12,532 nucleotides of DNA from Leptolinea sp964397625 (GTDB lineage: Bacteria; Chloroflexota; Anaerolineae; Anaerolineales; Anaerolineaceae). The position numbers and the translations under genes were made by a program. The notes beneath the pieces were generated by a model that was not told the origin of the DNA, ran no database searches, and was given only the letters and a program-made list of their open reading frames with translations. The stretch covers positions 1 to 12,532 of the forward strand of contig CAYNJT010000080.1 in NCBI GenBank assembly GCA_964397625.1, given 5' to 3'. Each line of letters opens with the position of its first letter. The first letter of the stretch is position 1. Shown here in pieces: positions 1-5,481 of the stretch.

Positions 1-376
1 CAGTATTTAAAGAAAACGCCAGGTCGGGGCGTAAAGCGGCCGCCTGGCGTAAATAAACATGTTTGATTTCTTTCTGGGTCAGCGGAGTGTTCCAGGTGAG
101 TAATACCCGGACGCACAACGGCAAACTGTTCTCCACCGGAATCTCACGGGCGCACATCAATGGGACATGTGTCCAACCCATTTGACGGGCAGCCCGGGCG
201 GGGAAAGCGGCCGTGATGTCATCCGTGACTGTGAACAGAGCGGAAGACAGGTCCTCGGGAGCCAGAGAGGGATTCGCCTGTTGAATGGCTGTCAACAGCT
301 CCATTATGGCTGAAAGGATGCTTGCTTCTTCGTTTTTTTCCACTGTGGTGGCTCCGCGAATACCTCTTGAAAACAT
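1..376 (-). CDS. aroH: Chorismate mutase, AroH type (3' end cut by window edge)
   Basis: This enzyme rearranges chorismate to prephenate, the step before PheA/TyrA in Phe and Tyr synthesis; it is cytoplasmic and usually a trimer. The 125 codons visible show the family opening RGIRGATTVE and the ending VYLRQAAALRPDL. Residues known to line the Bacillus subtilis AroH active site are present at matching positions: Arg7, Phe58, Arg64, Cys75, Glu78, Arg90, Tyr108 and Arg116. The B. subtilis enzyme is 127 aa, so only a few residues and the stop codon are lost beyond base 1. The ATG at 376-374 is preceded by AAGGAG (388-383) with a 6-nt spacer, which fixes the start. Directly upstream lie an intrinsic terminator and a Phe/Tyr-rich leader peptide, so expression is probably controlled by attenuation. 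It lies downstream of pheA on the same strand but has its own promoter. Confidence 0.95.
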   Translation of the reverse strand, partial: MFSRGIRGATTVEKNEEASILSAIMELLTAIQQANPSLAPEDLSSALFTVTDDITAAFPARAARQMGWTHVPLMCAREIPVENSLPLCVRVLLTWNTPLTQKEIKHVYLRQAAALRPDLAFSLNT

Positions 377-389
377 GCCTTGCTCCTTG

Positions 390-424
390 AAAAACAAAAA
401 CACGATGCCGCTTTTGGCATCGTG
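390..424 (-). terminator. Intrinsic terminator (attenuator) in the aroH leader
   Basis: On the minus strand, CACGATGCC (424-416) and GGCATCGTG (409-401) form a perfect 9-bp stem with a 6-nt loop. It is followed at once by TTTTTGTTTTT (400-390). The aroH ribosome binding site begins 1 nt further on (388), so the hairpin sits between the leader peptide and aroH, where an attenuator would be. Bases 454-447 (AAGCGGGA) can pair with 520-513 (TCCCGCTT), which overlaps the first Phe codons of the leader peptide, offering a competing upstream structure. By eye I did not find an antiterminator that pairs with the terminator's own 5' arm. Confidence 0.88.
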
Positions 425-457
425 TCAGGGGATTTACTTGCGTTATTCCCGCTTAAC

Positions 458-538
458 CTAAACCAGAGGCGGCCTCAAGGCTGTGGCGCCATAAAAATAG
501 TAATAGGTAAAAAAGCGGGAGGATTTGTTTGTGTTCAT
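458..538 (-). CDS. Phe/Tyr-rich leader peptide of aroH (26 codons)
   Basis: This short reading frame starts at ATG 538-536 and stops at TAG 460-458. Residues 8-16 read RFFTYYYFY, that is three Phe and four Tyr within eight codons. That is the signature of a leader peptide whose translation reports charged tRNA-Phe and tRNA-Tyr, like the E. coli pheA and pheST leaders. The frame lies about 18 nt after a promoter -10 box and 34 nt before a perfect intrinsic terminator in front of chorismate mutase. No good Shine-Dalgarno is visible: the mRNA would begin only about 12 nt before the ATG. This is either a weak start or an unusual initiation mode. The peptide probably has no function of its own. 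The case rests on composition and placement; conservation in related genomes was not tested. Confidence 0.82.
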   Translation of the reverse strand: MNTNKSSRFFTYYYFYGATALRPPLV

Positions 539-556
539 TTCAATACCGTTCAAAAT

Positions 557-584
557 ATTGTAGCTGAAAAAATTTTTCCGTCAA
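557..584 (-). promoter_or_regulatory. Promoter of the aroH leader transcript
   Basis: On the minus strand, TTGACG (584-579) and TACAAT (562-557) are separated by 16 bp, each close to the sigma-70 consensus. The expected start of transcription near 550 gives a leader of roughly 170 nt that contains the Phe/Tyr peptide and the terminator. aroH can therefore be transcribed independently of pheA. Confidence 0.75.
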
Positions 585-923
585 GAGGGAAATTTTGGAA
601 ATATCTTAAAATATTCAAAATGTGGGGACACACATCTCTCAAAAGGTCGATTGTGTTTCTCCCGGCAAAAGCAACCGGAGAAATGTACCATTTTCTACAC
701 ATGTGTCATCCCGATGGCTTTTACCCTACGTATGTTTAATAATTCTGTTATTGGTAAGGTAGAAGCAGACGAGAATACCTTTTTAATTAGCATAATCATG
801 CTTCGCCTGCTTCTTCCGCCGTTCTGACTCTCGCCATCCCCCGGAAAATTGAATGAAAATGGAGGAGGTAAAGGCCAGTTTAAATTAATCGCGATACTCA
901 ATTGAATTTGTAAATAAGATGAA
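585..923. other. Non-coding spacer between pheA and the aroH promoter
   Basis: I see no convincing gene here: the frames that are open on either strand lack ribosome binding sites and protein-like composition. Several imperfect inverted repeats are present. AGAAGCAG (761-768) can pair with CTGCTTCT (807-814), enclosing a small AGCAT/ATGCT hairpin (789-802). A second stem, 658-665 with 675-681, has 7 bp and one bulged base. ACACAT/ATGTGT pairs lie near 629-634 and 701-706. No T-box or tRNA was recognised. Its role, if any, is unknown. Confidence 0.5.
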
Positions 924-944
924 GTGATCCCTGTCATGGATCAC
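924..944 (-). terminator. Possible pheA terminator (hairpin with weak T tract)
   Basis: GTGATCC (924-930) and GGATCAC (938-944) form a 7-bp inverted repeat with a 7-nt loop. On the minus strand it is followed by TTCATCTTATTTA, which is T-rich but interrupted. It lies 30 bases past the pheA stop. It could equally be a protein-binding palindrome. Confidence 0.4.
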
Positions 945-970
945 AATCCATTTGTTAGAATGGATTGTGA
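941..970. repeat. Perfect 11-bp inverted repeat next to the pheA stop
   Basis: TCACAATCCAT (941-951) and ATGGATTGTGA (960-970) are exact inverted copies with an 8-nt loop, starting 3 bases after the pheA stop codon. No T tract follows on either strand. It shares bases 941-944 with the neighbouring hairpin at 924-944, so the two stems cannot form together in one RNA. Confidence 0.6.
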
Positions 971-973
971 AAT

Positions 974-1801
974 TCAACGGTTCGGTCTTCTGGAAGGATA
1001 CGAGCCGAGCACGCGTAATATAGGCGCGAACTGGCCTAATTCGGCTAGAGCCTCCTTTACCGGTTCATTCTCCGTGCTGCCCATCAGATCAATGTAAAAC
1101 AGATATTCCCACGGTGAACCCACCAGCGGCCGGGATTCGATCTTGCAAAGATCAATCCCCCGGGTGGCAAACTCCCGCATGGCGCGATATAGCGATCCGG
1201 GTTCATTCTTCAGGGTGAACACGATGGAGGTCTTGGCGTTATCCACCGGATGTACCGGCTCCGCCCCCACCACAAGAAACCGGGTGAAATTCGCCTGGTT
1301 GTCTTCGATGTGCTCCGCCAGCACCTGCATGCCAAAGATCTGCGCGGCTTGAAGCGAGGCGATGGCGGCCAGAGATGGATCATCCTGGCTGCGGATGATT
1401 TTCACACTGCCGGCAGTATCGTAGACAGGTTCAACCTTGATGCCCGGCAGAGACTTCAGATATCCGGCGCACTGCGCAAGCGCCTGGGGATGACTCATCA
1501 CCGTCTTGATATCCGCAAGTTTCGCTCCAGGGCGGGCGATCAGGCAGTGGCTGACCCGCAGGTAATGTTCTCCCACCACCCATAACGGATTTTGCATCAG
1601 CAGGTCGTAGTTCTGGTGGATGCTGCCGGCCAGCGAGTTTTCAATGGGCAGCACACCAAACTGGCAGTCGCCGGATTTTACGGCCGTAAATACCAGCTCA
1701 AACGATTCGCAGGGAACGGCGGAAATATTTTCGCCGGAAAAATGCTCAAACACGACGGCTTCTGAATACGCGCCTGGCTCACCTTGAAATGCTGCCCGCA
1801 T
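974..1801 (-). CDS. pheA: Prephenate dehydratase with ACT domain
   Basis: This enzyme converts prephenate to phenylpyruvate, committing the pathway to phenylalanine. The 275-aa protein opens with AFQGEPGAYSEAV and contains the dehydratase motifs VLPIENSLAGS (around residues 52-62) and NFTRFLV (near 170). It ends in a regulatory ACT domain with GSLYRAM and CKIESRP, the site known in the family to bind phenylalanine for feedback inhibition. The length fits stand-alone bacterial PheA; no chorismate mutase domain is fused, consistent with the separate aroH downstream. I chose the ATG at 1801 over an in-frame ATG at 1819 because it gives the usual family N-terminus. It also lies 2 nt after the stop of the upstream 79-aa gene, implying translational coupling. 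The ribosome binding site is weak (AGAG), which fits coupling. Confidence 0.95.
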   Translation of the reverse strand: MRAAFQGEPGAYSEAVVFEHFSGENISAVPCESFELVFTAVKSGDCQFGVLPIENSLAGSIHQNYDLLMQNPLWVVGEHYLRVSHCLIARPGAKLADIKTVMSHPQALAQCAGYLKSLPGIKVEPVYDTAGSVKIIRSQDDPSLAAIASLQAAQIFGMQVLAEHIEDNQANFTRFLVVGAEPVHPVDNAKTSIVFTLKNEPGSLYRAMREFATRGIDLCKIESRPLVGSPWEYLFYIDLMGSTENEPVKEALAELGQFAPILRVLGSYPSRRPNR

Positions 1802-1803
1802 AA

Positions 1804-2043
1804 TTATTCTCTTTTCCATTTTTCGATTGGGGGTATCCGCTCATTGCCGCGTTTGAAATTCCCGGTGACCCGGGCCATCAATAGTTGGGCGGATGGTGGA
1901 TCGGTCTTCTTAATTTTATCAAGAAACTGACAGCCATTCATCCCTGTGAGGACACGGACTTTACGGCCCCTCCAGTAGATAAACACCTTTCCTGACTTTA
2001 TGTCCCGGCAGGAAAAAACATCAATCAGTTTCTCGTGGTCCAT
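1804..2043 (-). CDS. Small conserved-looking protein of unknown function, coupled to pheA
   Basis: This is a 79-aa basic soluble protein with the core KVFIYWRGRKVRVLTG followed by QFLDKI and a C-terminal QLLMARVTGNFKRGNER. It resembles short hypothetical proteins I associate with Chloroflexota and similar bacteria, but I cannot name a characterised family or function. There is no signal peptide or membrane segment. Its TAA stop is separated from the pheA ATG by two bases, so the two genes are very probably co-transcribed and coupled. No Shine-Dalgarno precedes the ATG. A TACAAT box ends 6 bases upstream, so the message is probably leaderless. A link to Phe metabolism is suggested only by position. 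Confidence 0.72.
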   Translation of the reverse strand: MDHEKLIDVFSCRDIKSGKVFIYWRGRKVRVLTGMNGCQFLDKIKKTDPPSAQLLMARVTGNFKRGNERIPPIEKWKRE

Positions 2044-2049
2044 AAGAAA

Positions 2050-2079
2050 ATTGTAAAGTTAATTTCATTCGACAATTCA
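2050..2079 (-). promoter_or_regulatory. Promoter for the 79-aa gene and pheA (leaderless start)
   Basis: TACAAT (2055-2050) on the minus strand is a good -10 box. The best -35 is TGAATT (2079-2074) with an 18-bp spacer, a weak match. Transcription would start at or next to the A of the ATG at 2043, leaving no 5' untranslated region, which agrees with the missing Shine-Dalgarno. Confidence 0.55.
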
Positions 2080-2120
2080 TACAAATCAAAAAGCTCCCAT
2101 CTAAAACCGATGGGAGCTTT
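2080..2120 (-). terminator. Intrinsic terminator of doxX
   Basis: AAAGCTCCCATC (2090-2101) and GATGGGAGCTTT (2109-2120) form a perfect 12-bp stem with a 7-nt loop. On the minus strand the stem runs into TTTTTGATTT. It begins 16 bases after the doxX stop and separates doxX from the 79-aa gene and pheA. Confidence 0.88.
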
Positions 2121-2136
2121 ATATAGTTTATTCAGG

Positions 2137-2706
2137 TCAATCCACTACTTTCCCTGTACCGAATACCTTGCCCAACCTTGGCAAAATCCAACGATCCAGG
2201 CCAAGCCAGCCGGCCGTTTTCCAGGCAAGCACCAGCCAGGTAGCCACCACGAACATCATCGGGTTGGTGCTTACGGTGCCAGCCATCAGGTAATTCACAT
2301 TCATGAAACCGCCAAAGAAAGCAGCCAGGCCGGTAAAAATTCCCAGGATCAGGGCAACGCCTACCAGGATCTCACCGATCACCACGAATCTGCTCCATAA
2401 AGCAGCGTTGGGCATGACGTTGTTTTGAAGAAATGAGGCGTACCAGCCCTGCACATCCGGATGTTCACCGGCGGTCTTTGCCAGCGCGCCGTTCAGGAAC
2501 CCGGTCAGGGCCACACCGGCTTTATCACCAAACCATACGGGGCTGAAAAGTTTGCCCCACCCGGCCATCAACCATTCATAGCCCAGATACAAGCGAAGAA
2601 CCAGCCACAACCACGACATGCGTACGTCGCTGAACAGAAAGCGGGCTACCGGTGGATCACTTAATTGAACATGATTCTTGCGAGATACCTGCGCTGCCAC
2701 TGACAT
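2137..2706 (-). CDS. DoxX-family integral membrane protein
   Basis: This 189-aa membrane protein has a soluble N-terminus of about 30 residues, then a DoxX/DoxD-like core. The first membrane helix includes WLVLRLYLGYEWLMAGWGKLF. A loop with WYASFLQNNV follows, then three more hydrophobic segments (VVIGEILVGVALILGIFTG; AAFFGGFMNVNYLMAG; PMMFVVATWLVLAW). DoxX proteins are four-helix membrane proteins. Members were first described as subunits of an archaeal thiosulfate:quinone oxidoreductase, and many others are of unsettled redox-related function. The start at 2706 is chosen because AAGGAG (2718-2713) lies 6 nt upstream; an in-frame extension to 2787 has no such site and would add an unlikely AT-rich tail. 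It is a single-gene unit ended by the terminator at 2080-2120. The exact substrate cannot be inferred. Confidence 0.87.
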   Translation of the reverse strand: MSVAAQVSRKNHVQLSDPPVARFLFSDVRMSWLWLVLRLYLGYEWLMAGWGKLFSPVWFGDKAGVALTGFLNGALAKTAGEHPDVQGWYASFLQNNVMPNAALWSRFVVIGEILVGVALILGIFTGLAAFFGGFMNVNYLMAGTVSTNPMMFVVATWLVLAWKTAGWLGLDRWILPRLGKVFGTGKVVD

Positions 2707-2745
2707 ATTTAACTCCTTACTTGAATAACATATTCGTACATATAC

Positions 2746-2777
2746 CATATTAATACTCATATTAATAAAAATTTCAA
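2746..2777 (-). promoter_or_regulatory. doxX promoter with a 10-bp direct repeat
   Basis: On the minus strand TTGAAA (2777-2772) is a plausible -35, with an AT-rich -10 around 2755-2749 (TATTAA or ATTAAT). The plus-strand sequence CATATTAATA occurs twice, at 2746-2755 and 2758-2767, overlapping the -10 and spacer. This could be a repressor site, but AT-rich repeats also arise by chance. Confidence 0.4.
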
Positions 2778-2850
2778 GTAGAATCACTCTGTTAATCCAG
2801 TTTTGTCCAACCTATTAAGAGTTTTATCGGATATGAACTCCAATCGACTA

Positions 2851-2859
2851 TGCTATACT
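2851..2859 (+). promoter_or_regulatory. Extended -10 promoter of the toxin-antitoxin operon
   Basis: TGC followed by TATACT (2854-2859) gives an extended -10 element. No good -35 is visible upstream. Transcription near 2866 would leave a leader of about 28 nt that carries the GGAGG site before the antitoxin ATG. Confidence 0.5.
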
Positions 2860-2893
2860 TACCCTGTAAGCACACCTGTCGCGGAGGAAACCC

Positions 2894-3139
2894 ATGCTGC
2901 GAAGATTGTTCAAGACCGGAAACAGTATCGTCCTTTCATTACCCCGTGAAGTTCTGGAAGGATTGAAACTATCTGATGGGGATGAAGTAAACCTGACCCT
3001 GGAAGAAGAGAATAACCGTCTGGTAGTGATGAAAGTGGAGAAACCCGTCTCTGCTTCCGGCGTGGATGAAGACTTTGCGGGCCACCTGGCCGAATTCATC
3101 CAGGAATACCGCTCTGTCCTGGAAGATCTTGCTCAATGA
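2894..3139 (+). CDS. AbrB/MazE-type antitoxin
   Basis: This 81-aa protein begins with a SpoVT-AbrB DNA-binding fold: LRRLFKTGNSIVLSLPREV, then LSDGDEVNLTLEEENNRLVV (roughly residues 2-50). An acidic C-terminal tail (about 55-81, VDEDFAGHLAEFIQEYRSVLEDL) follows, the usual place for toxin-neutralising contacts. It should bind its own promoter and inactivate the adjacent Doc-like protein. GGAGG sits 6 nt before the ATG. The stop overlaps the toxin start by 4 nt (ATGA), the usual arrangement for two genes made together with the antitoxin first. Confidence 0.85.
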   Translation: MLRRLFKTGNSIVLSLPREVLEGLKLSDGDEVNLTLEEENNRLVVMKVEKPVSASGVDEDFAGHLAEFIQEYRSVLEDLAQ

Positions 3140-3534
3140 CCATCTACCTGACGCCCGAACAGGCGCTGTTTGTGCATTATCGGTTGATTCATGAAACCGG
3201 CGGCGAGCCGGGTGTTCGCGACCTCTCCGCGTTATTGGCAGCTTTACAAAAACCGGCTGCTGTCGAAAAAGGACAGGAAGTTTACCCCGGCCTGTATAAA
3301 AAATCCGCCGTCCTGTTGGATGGCATTCTTAAAACAAAACCCTTTCATGCCGCCAACCGGCGTGCGGCCATAAGCATCGTGGAAATGTTCCTGCGGATTA
3401 ACGGCCAACGTATCGGCACAGAGACCAATGAAATGGTGCAATTCGTGAAAAAATGCGCCCACGCGCCCGTCAGCCTGGAATTCATGACAGCCTGGTTCTG
3501 GCAGTACGCCCGCCCGCTTCCTGCCAGGCATTAG
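3136..3534 (+). CDS. Doc-like (Fic fold) toxin with altered active-site motif
   Basis: The 132-aa protein has the death-on-curing layout: an N-terminal helix (TPEQALFVHYRLIHETGG) with PGVRDLSALLAALQKP at about 25-40, then the Fic core. Doc of phage P1 inactivates EF-Tu by phosphorylation. The canonical Fic/Doc motif HxFx(D/E)(A/G)N(K/G)R appears here as KPFHAANRR (residues 68-76). Phe70, Asn74 and the final Arg are kept, but the first His is Lys and the acidic residue is Ala. The motif His is the catalytic base in characterised members, so the protein may be inactive, use the shifted His71, or act non-enzymatically. It overlaps the antitoxin gene by 4 nt and is convergent with the next gene, whose stop lies 9 bp away. 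Confidence 0.83.
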   Translation: MTIYLTPEQALFVHYRLIHETGGEPGVRDLSALLAALQKPAAVEKGQEVYPGLYKKSAVLLDGILKTKPFHAANRRAAISIVEMFLRINGQRIGTETNEMVQFVKKCAHAPVSLEFMTAWFWQYARPLPARH

Positions 3535-3543
3535 AACCTGTAT

Positions 3544-4092
3544 TTATTTATAGAAGATAATATTCACCATCTCCACCGGCGAATCTGCTGTATTGGAAAA
3601 TTCATGCGGCAGAGTGCCGTCAAACCGTATGGCATCTCCCTCATGCAGATCCATGGATTGTTCTCCCAATTCCAGATGAACCATACCATGAGTAAGGATG
3701 ACCACTTCTTCCACCCCGTTGAGGTGGCCGCGATTACTCAGCCGGCCCTTCGGTTTTATGATTATGGTTAAGGTTTCTGCGCGGGTTTTATCGCTATACG
3801 GAATGATCGTTTGGATCAAGTGATCCGGCGATTCAATAAGCATGGACCTGTCTGCAGCACGCACAATGGTGTATTCTGACTCTGGCGGTGTCACCAGGCT
3901 TGTTAACGGAATTTTCATTCCTTCGGCAATTTTCCACAATACCAGTATGGTGGGGTTTGTCCCGCCGCGCTCTATCTCACTCAACATACTTTTGCTGACA
4001 TCGGATATTTCTGCGAGGTCGTCAAGTGTCAACCCTTTTTCACGGCGAAGTTGTTTCAAGTTTTTTGAAATCTGGTCGTTAATAGTATCCAT
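3544..4092 (-). CDS. XRE-family transcriptional regulator with C-terminal cupin domain
   Basis: This 182-aa regulator has an N-terminal helix-turn-helix (about residues 8-62: ISKNLKQLRREKGLTLDDLA, then SKSMLSEIERG and NPTILVLWKIA). A small cupin barrel (about 110-180, with HLNGVEEVVILTHGMVHLELG and HEGDAIRFDGTLPHEF) follows. Members of this class usually repress nearby genes and sense a small ligand through the cupin. The ATG at 4092 has GGAGG just upstream; a longer in-frame start at 4131 would run into the operator region. It diverges from the cupin/PhzF-like genes, and four TYCAATATA motifs lie between them, so it probably controls both directions. Confidence 0.9.
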   Translation of the reverse strand: MDTINDQISKNLKQLRREKGLTLDDLAEISDVSKSMLSEIERGGTNPTILVLWKIAEGMKIPLTSLVTPPESEYTIVRAADRSMLIESPDHLIQTIIPYSDKTRAETLTIIIKPKGRLSNRGHLNGVEEVVILTHGMVHLELGEQSMDLHEGDAIRFDGTLPHEFSNTADSPVEMVNIIFYK

Positions 4093-4106
4093 TGGCGCCT
4101 CCGAAA

Positions 4107-4172
4107 TCCAATATATTGAATATATATCCAATATATAATATAATCCAATATACAGTAATTAAATTCAATATA
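4107..4172. promoter_or_regulatory. Operator region: four TYCAATATA motifs between divergent genes
   Basis: TCCAATATA occurs at 4107-4115, 4127-4135 and 4144-4152, and TTCAATATA at 4164-4172. Start-to-start spacings are 20, 17 and 20 bp. The first copy extends to TCCAATATATTGAA (4107-4120), a near-perfect palindrome; the others have degenerate second halves. These are probable sites for the adjacent XRE-cupin regulator. Promoters for both directions must lie in the same AT-rich 100 bp; a TATAGT at 4169-4174 could serve the plus-strand genes. Confidence 0.6.
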
Positions 4173-4192
4173 GTATACATCAGGAGGTAGAG

Positions 4193-4570
4193 ATGGAAAT
4201 TCGAAATGTGAATGACTTGTTGGGAAATCTGGTTAAAGATGAGAATTCAGATATCAGTGTATTAAGACTGACTGAAGGTGTCCTTTCCCTGTATCTCGCC
4301 CGCCTGACAGCCGGCAGGAGACTGCCCGCCCATTACCATAACAATGGGAGTGAAATTTATCAGATCCTCGCAGGCAACGGCACATTTGAAATGGGAGAAT
4401 TAACGGCGGATGGCGTACAATGGTCTCTCAACCGGATGGTGAAATCCGGTGATATCTTCGAAGTCCCGGCTGGCGCCGTTCATCGGCTGACAGGCGGCAT
4501 GGAAGACCTGAAGCTGATTTTCTTCACAGCCCCGTCGCATCTGGGCGAAGATCGGGTCTTTCTACCGTAA
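4193..4570 (+). CDS. Small metal-binding cupin protein
   Basis: This 125-aa single-domain cupin has both family motifs intact. Motif 1 reads HYHNNGSEIYQILAG (His47, His49, Glu54) and motif 2 reads GDIFEVPAGAVH (His97), giving the usual 3-His/1-Glu metal site. The reaction cannot be told from sequence; cupins include isomerases, dioxygenases and non-catalytic binders. AGGAGG at 4183-4188, 4 nt before the ATG, fixes the start. It leads a plus-strand set followed 12 nt later by a PhzF-like enzyme, suggesting both act on one small metabolite. It is likely repressed by the divergent XRE-cupin protein. Confidence 0.85.
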   Translation: MEIRNVNDLLGNLVKDENSDISVLRLTEGVLSLYLARLTAGRRLPAHYHNNGSEIYQILAGNGTFEMGELTADGVQWSLNRMVKSGDIFEVPAGAVHRLTGGMEDLKLIFFTAPSHLGEDRVFLP

Positions 4571-4582
4571 GGAAGAGAATTC

Positions 4583-5464
4583 ATGAAATCCTTAAATTTT
4601 AAAAAGATTGACGCCTTCACCGGCACTGGATCCTCCGGGAACCCTGCCGGGTATGTCTGGTTGGATGAGCCTGACAGTCTGACCGAAGGTGAAATGCTGC
4701 AGGTGGCAGCCGAGCTTAAAGGCTTTGTCAGCGAAGTGGGGTACGCGTCTGAAAAAGATGGCATCTACCATTTGCGCTATTACTCGTCCGAATGCGAGGT
4801 TGCGTTCTGCGGCCATGCCACCATTGCCATCCTGTATGACCTGCTGAATTCTGACCCACGCCATGAAGTAACCATCCGCGTAAAAGCGGGTGACCTGACT
4901 GTTTACAATCGTATCCCGCAGGAAGACGCAGTTTATATCACCGCGCCCTTGCCTCAGTTTCTTGACAACCGATTATCCCTCATTGATGTCGCCGGCGCGC
5001 TGGATCTCAAACCGGAAGCGATCTCATCAGAATTGCCCATCCGGGTTATCGACGCCGGCCTGCGCACCCTGCTGGTGCCCATGATCCGGTTGGATGACAT
5101 CCTGTCCATGAAGCCTGACCAGGAACGGCTCCGGCAGTTCAGTCTGGATCAGGATTTTGATATCACCCTTGTATTTTGTGAAGAAACCGCTCAGCCCGCC
5201 AACCGCTTCCACACACGGGTGTTTCCTCCTAAATTCGGTTACCTTGAAGACCCGGCAACAGGTTCAGGTAATTCAGCCTTCGGGTATTATTTGATGAACG
5301 AAGGCCGCTGGCCGGGCGACCTGTCGCTTGAACAGGGCCCCAGCCGCGATAAACCGAACATTGTAAAGTTGAAACACGAGTTCATGGATGGAAAAGACCG
5401 CATCCTGTTTGGCGGCGCCGCGACCACACGTATTGTTGGCCTGTACCAATTGCATTCTTTCTAG
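4583..5464 (+). CDS. PhzF-family isomerase/epimerase-like protein
   Basis: This 293-aa enzyme has the two-lobed PhzF / diaminopimelate-epimerase-like fold. Visible signatures are KKIDAFTGTGSSGNPAGYV at the N-terminus, Glu51 in GFVSEVGYA (the position of the catalytic Glu in PhzF), FCGHATIAI (75-83) and EDPATGSGNSAFGYYL (222-237). In phenazine producers PhzF isomerises a dihydro-anthranilate, but most homologues lie outside phenazine loci and their substrates are unknown. No other phenazine gene is present, so the phenazine role should not be assumed. The start follows an AAGGA site. It is 12 nt from the cupin and 17 nt before the metallophosphoesterase, so the three are probably one operon. 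Confidence 0.9.
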   Translation: MKSLNFKKIDAFTGTGSSGNPAGYVWLDEPDSLTEGEMLQVAAELKGFVSEVGYASEKDGIYHLRYYSSECEVAFCGHATIAILYDLLNSDPRHEVTIRVKAGDLTVYNRIPQEDAVYITAPLPQFLDNRLSLIDVAGALDLKPEAISSELPIRVIDAGLRTLLVPMIRLDDILSMKPDQERLRQFSLDQDFDITLVFCEETAQPANRFHTRVFPPKFGYLEDPATGSGNSAFGYYLMNEGRWPGDLSLEQGPSRDKPNIVKLKHEFMDGKDRILFGGAATTRIVGLYQLHSF

Positions 5465-5481
5465 AAATAATTCGAGAGCCT

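Noticed and set aside
425..556. T-box riboswitch for Phe or Tyr upstream of aroH
   Set aside because: I looked for the conserved T-box antiterminator sequence (GGTGG-ACCGCG type) on the minus strand and did not find it; the F/Y-rich peptide explains the terminator better.
380..739. 119-codon plus-strand open frame
   Set aside because: It runs antisense through the aroH attenuator, leader peptide and promoter, has no ribosome binding site and no protein-like composition.
695..937. 80-codon minus-strand open frame between pheA and aroH
   Set aside because: No Shine-Dalgarno, low-complexity composition, no recognisable motif; more likely chance within the non-coding spacer.
4583..5464. Phenazine biosynthesis locus
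   Set aside because: Only a PhzF-like gene is present; no PhzA-E or PhzG neighbours, and most PhzF homologues are unrelated to phenazines.
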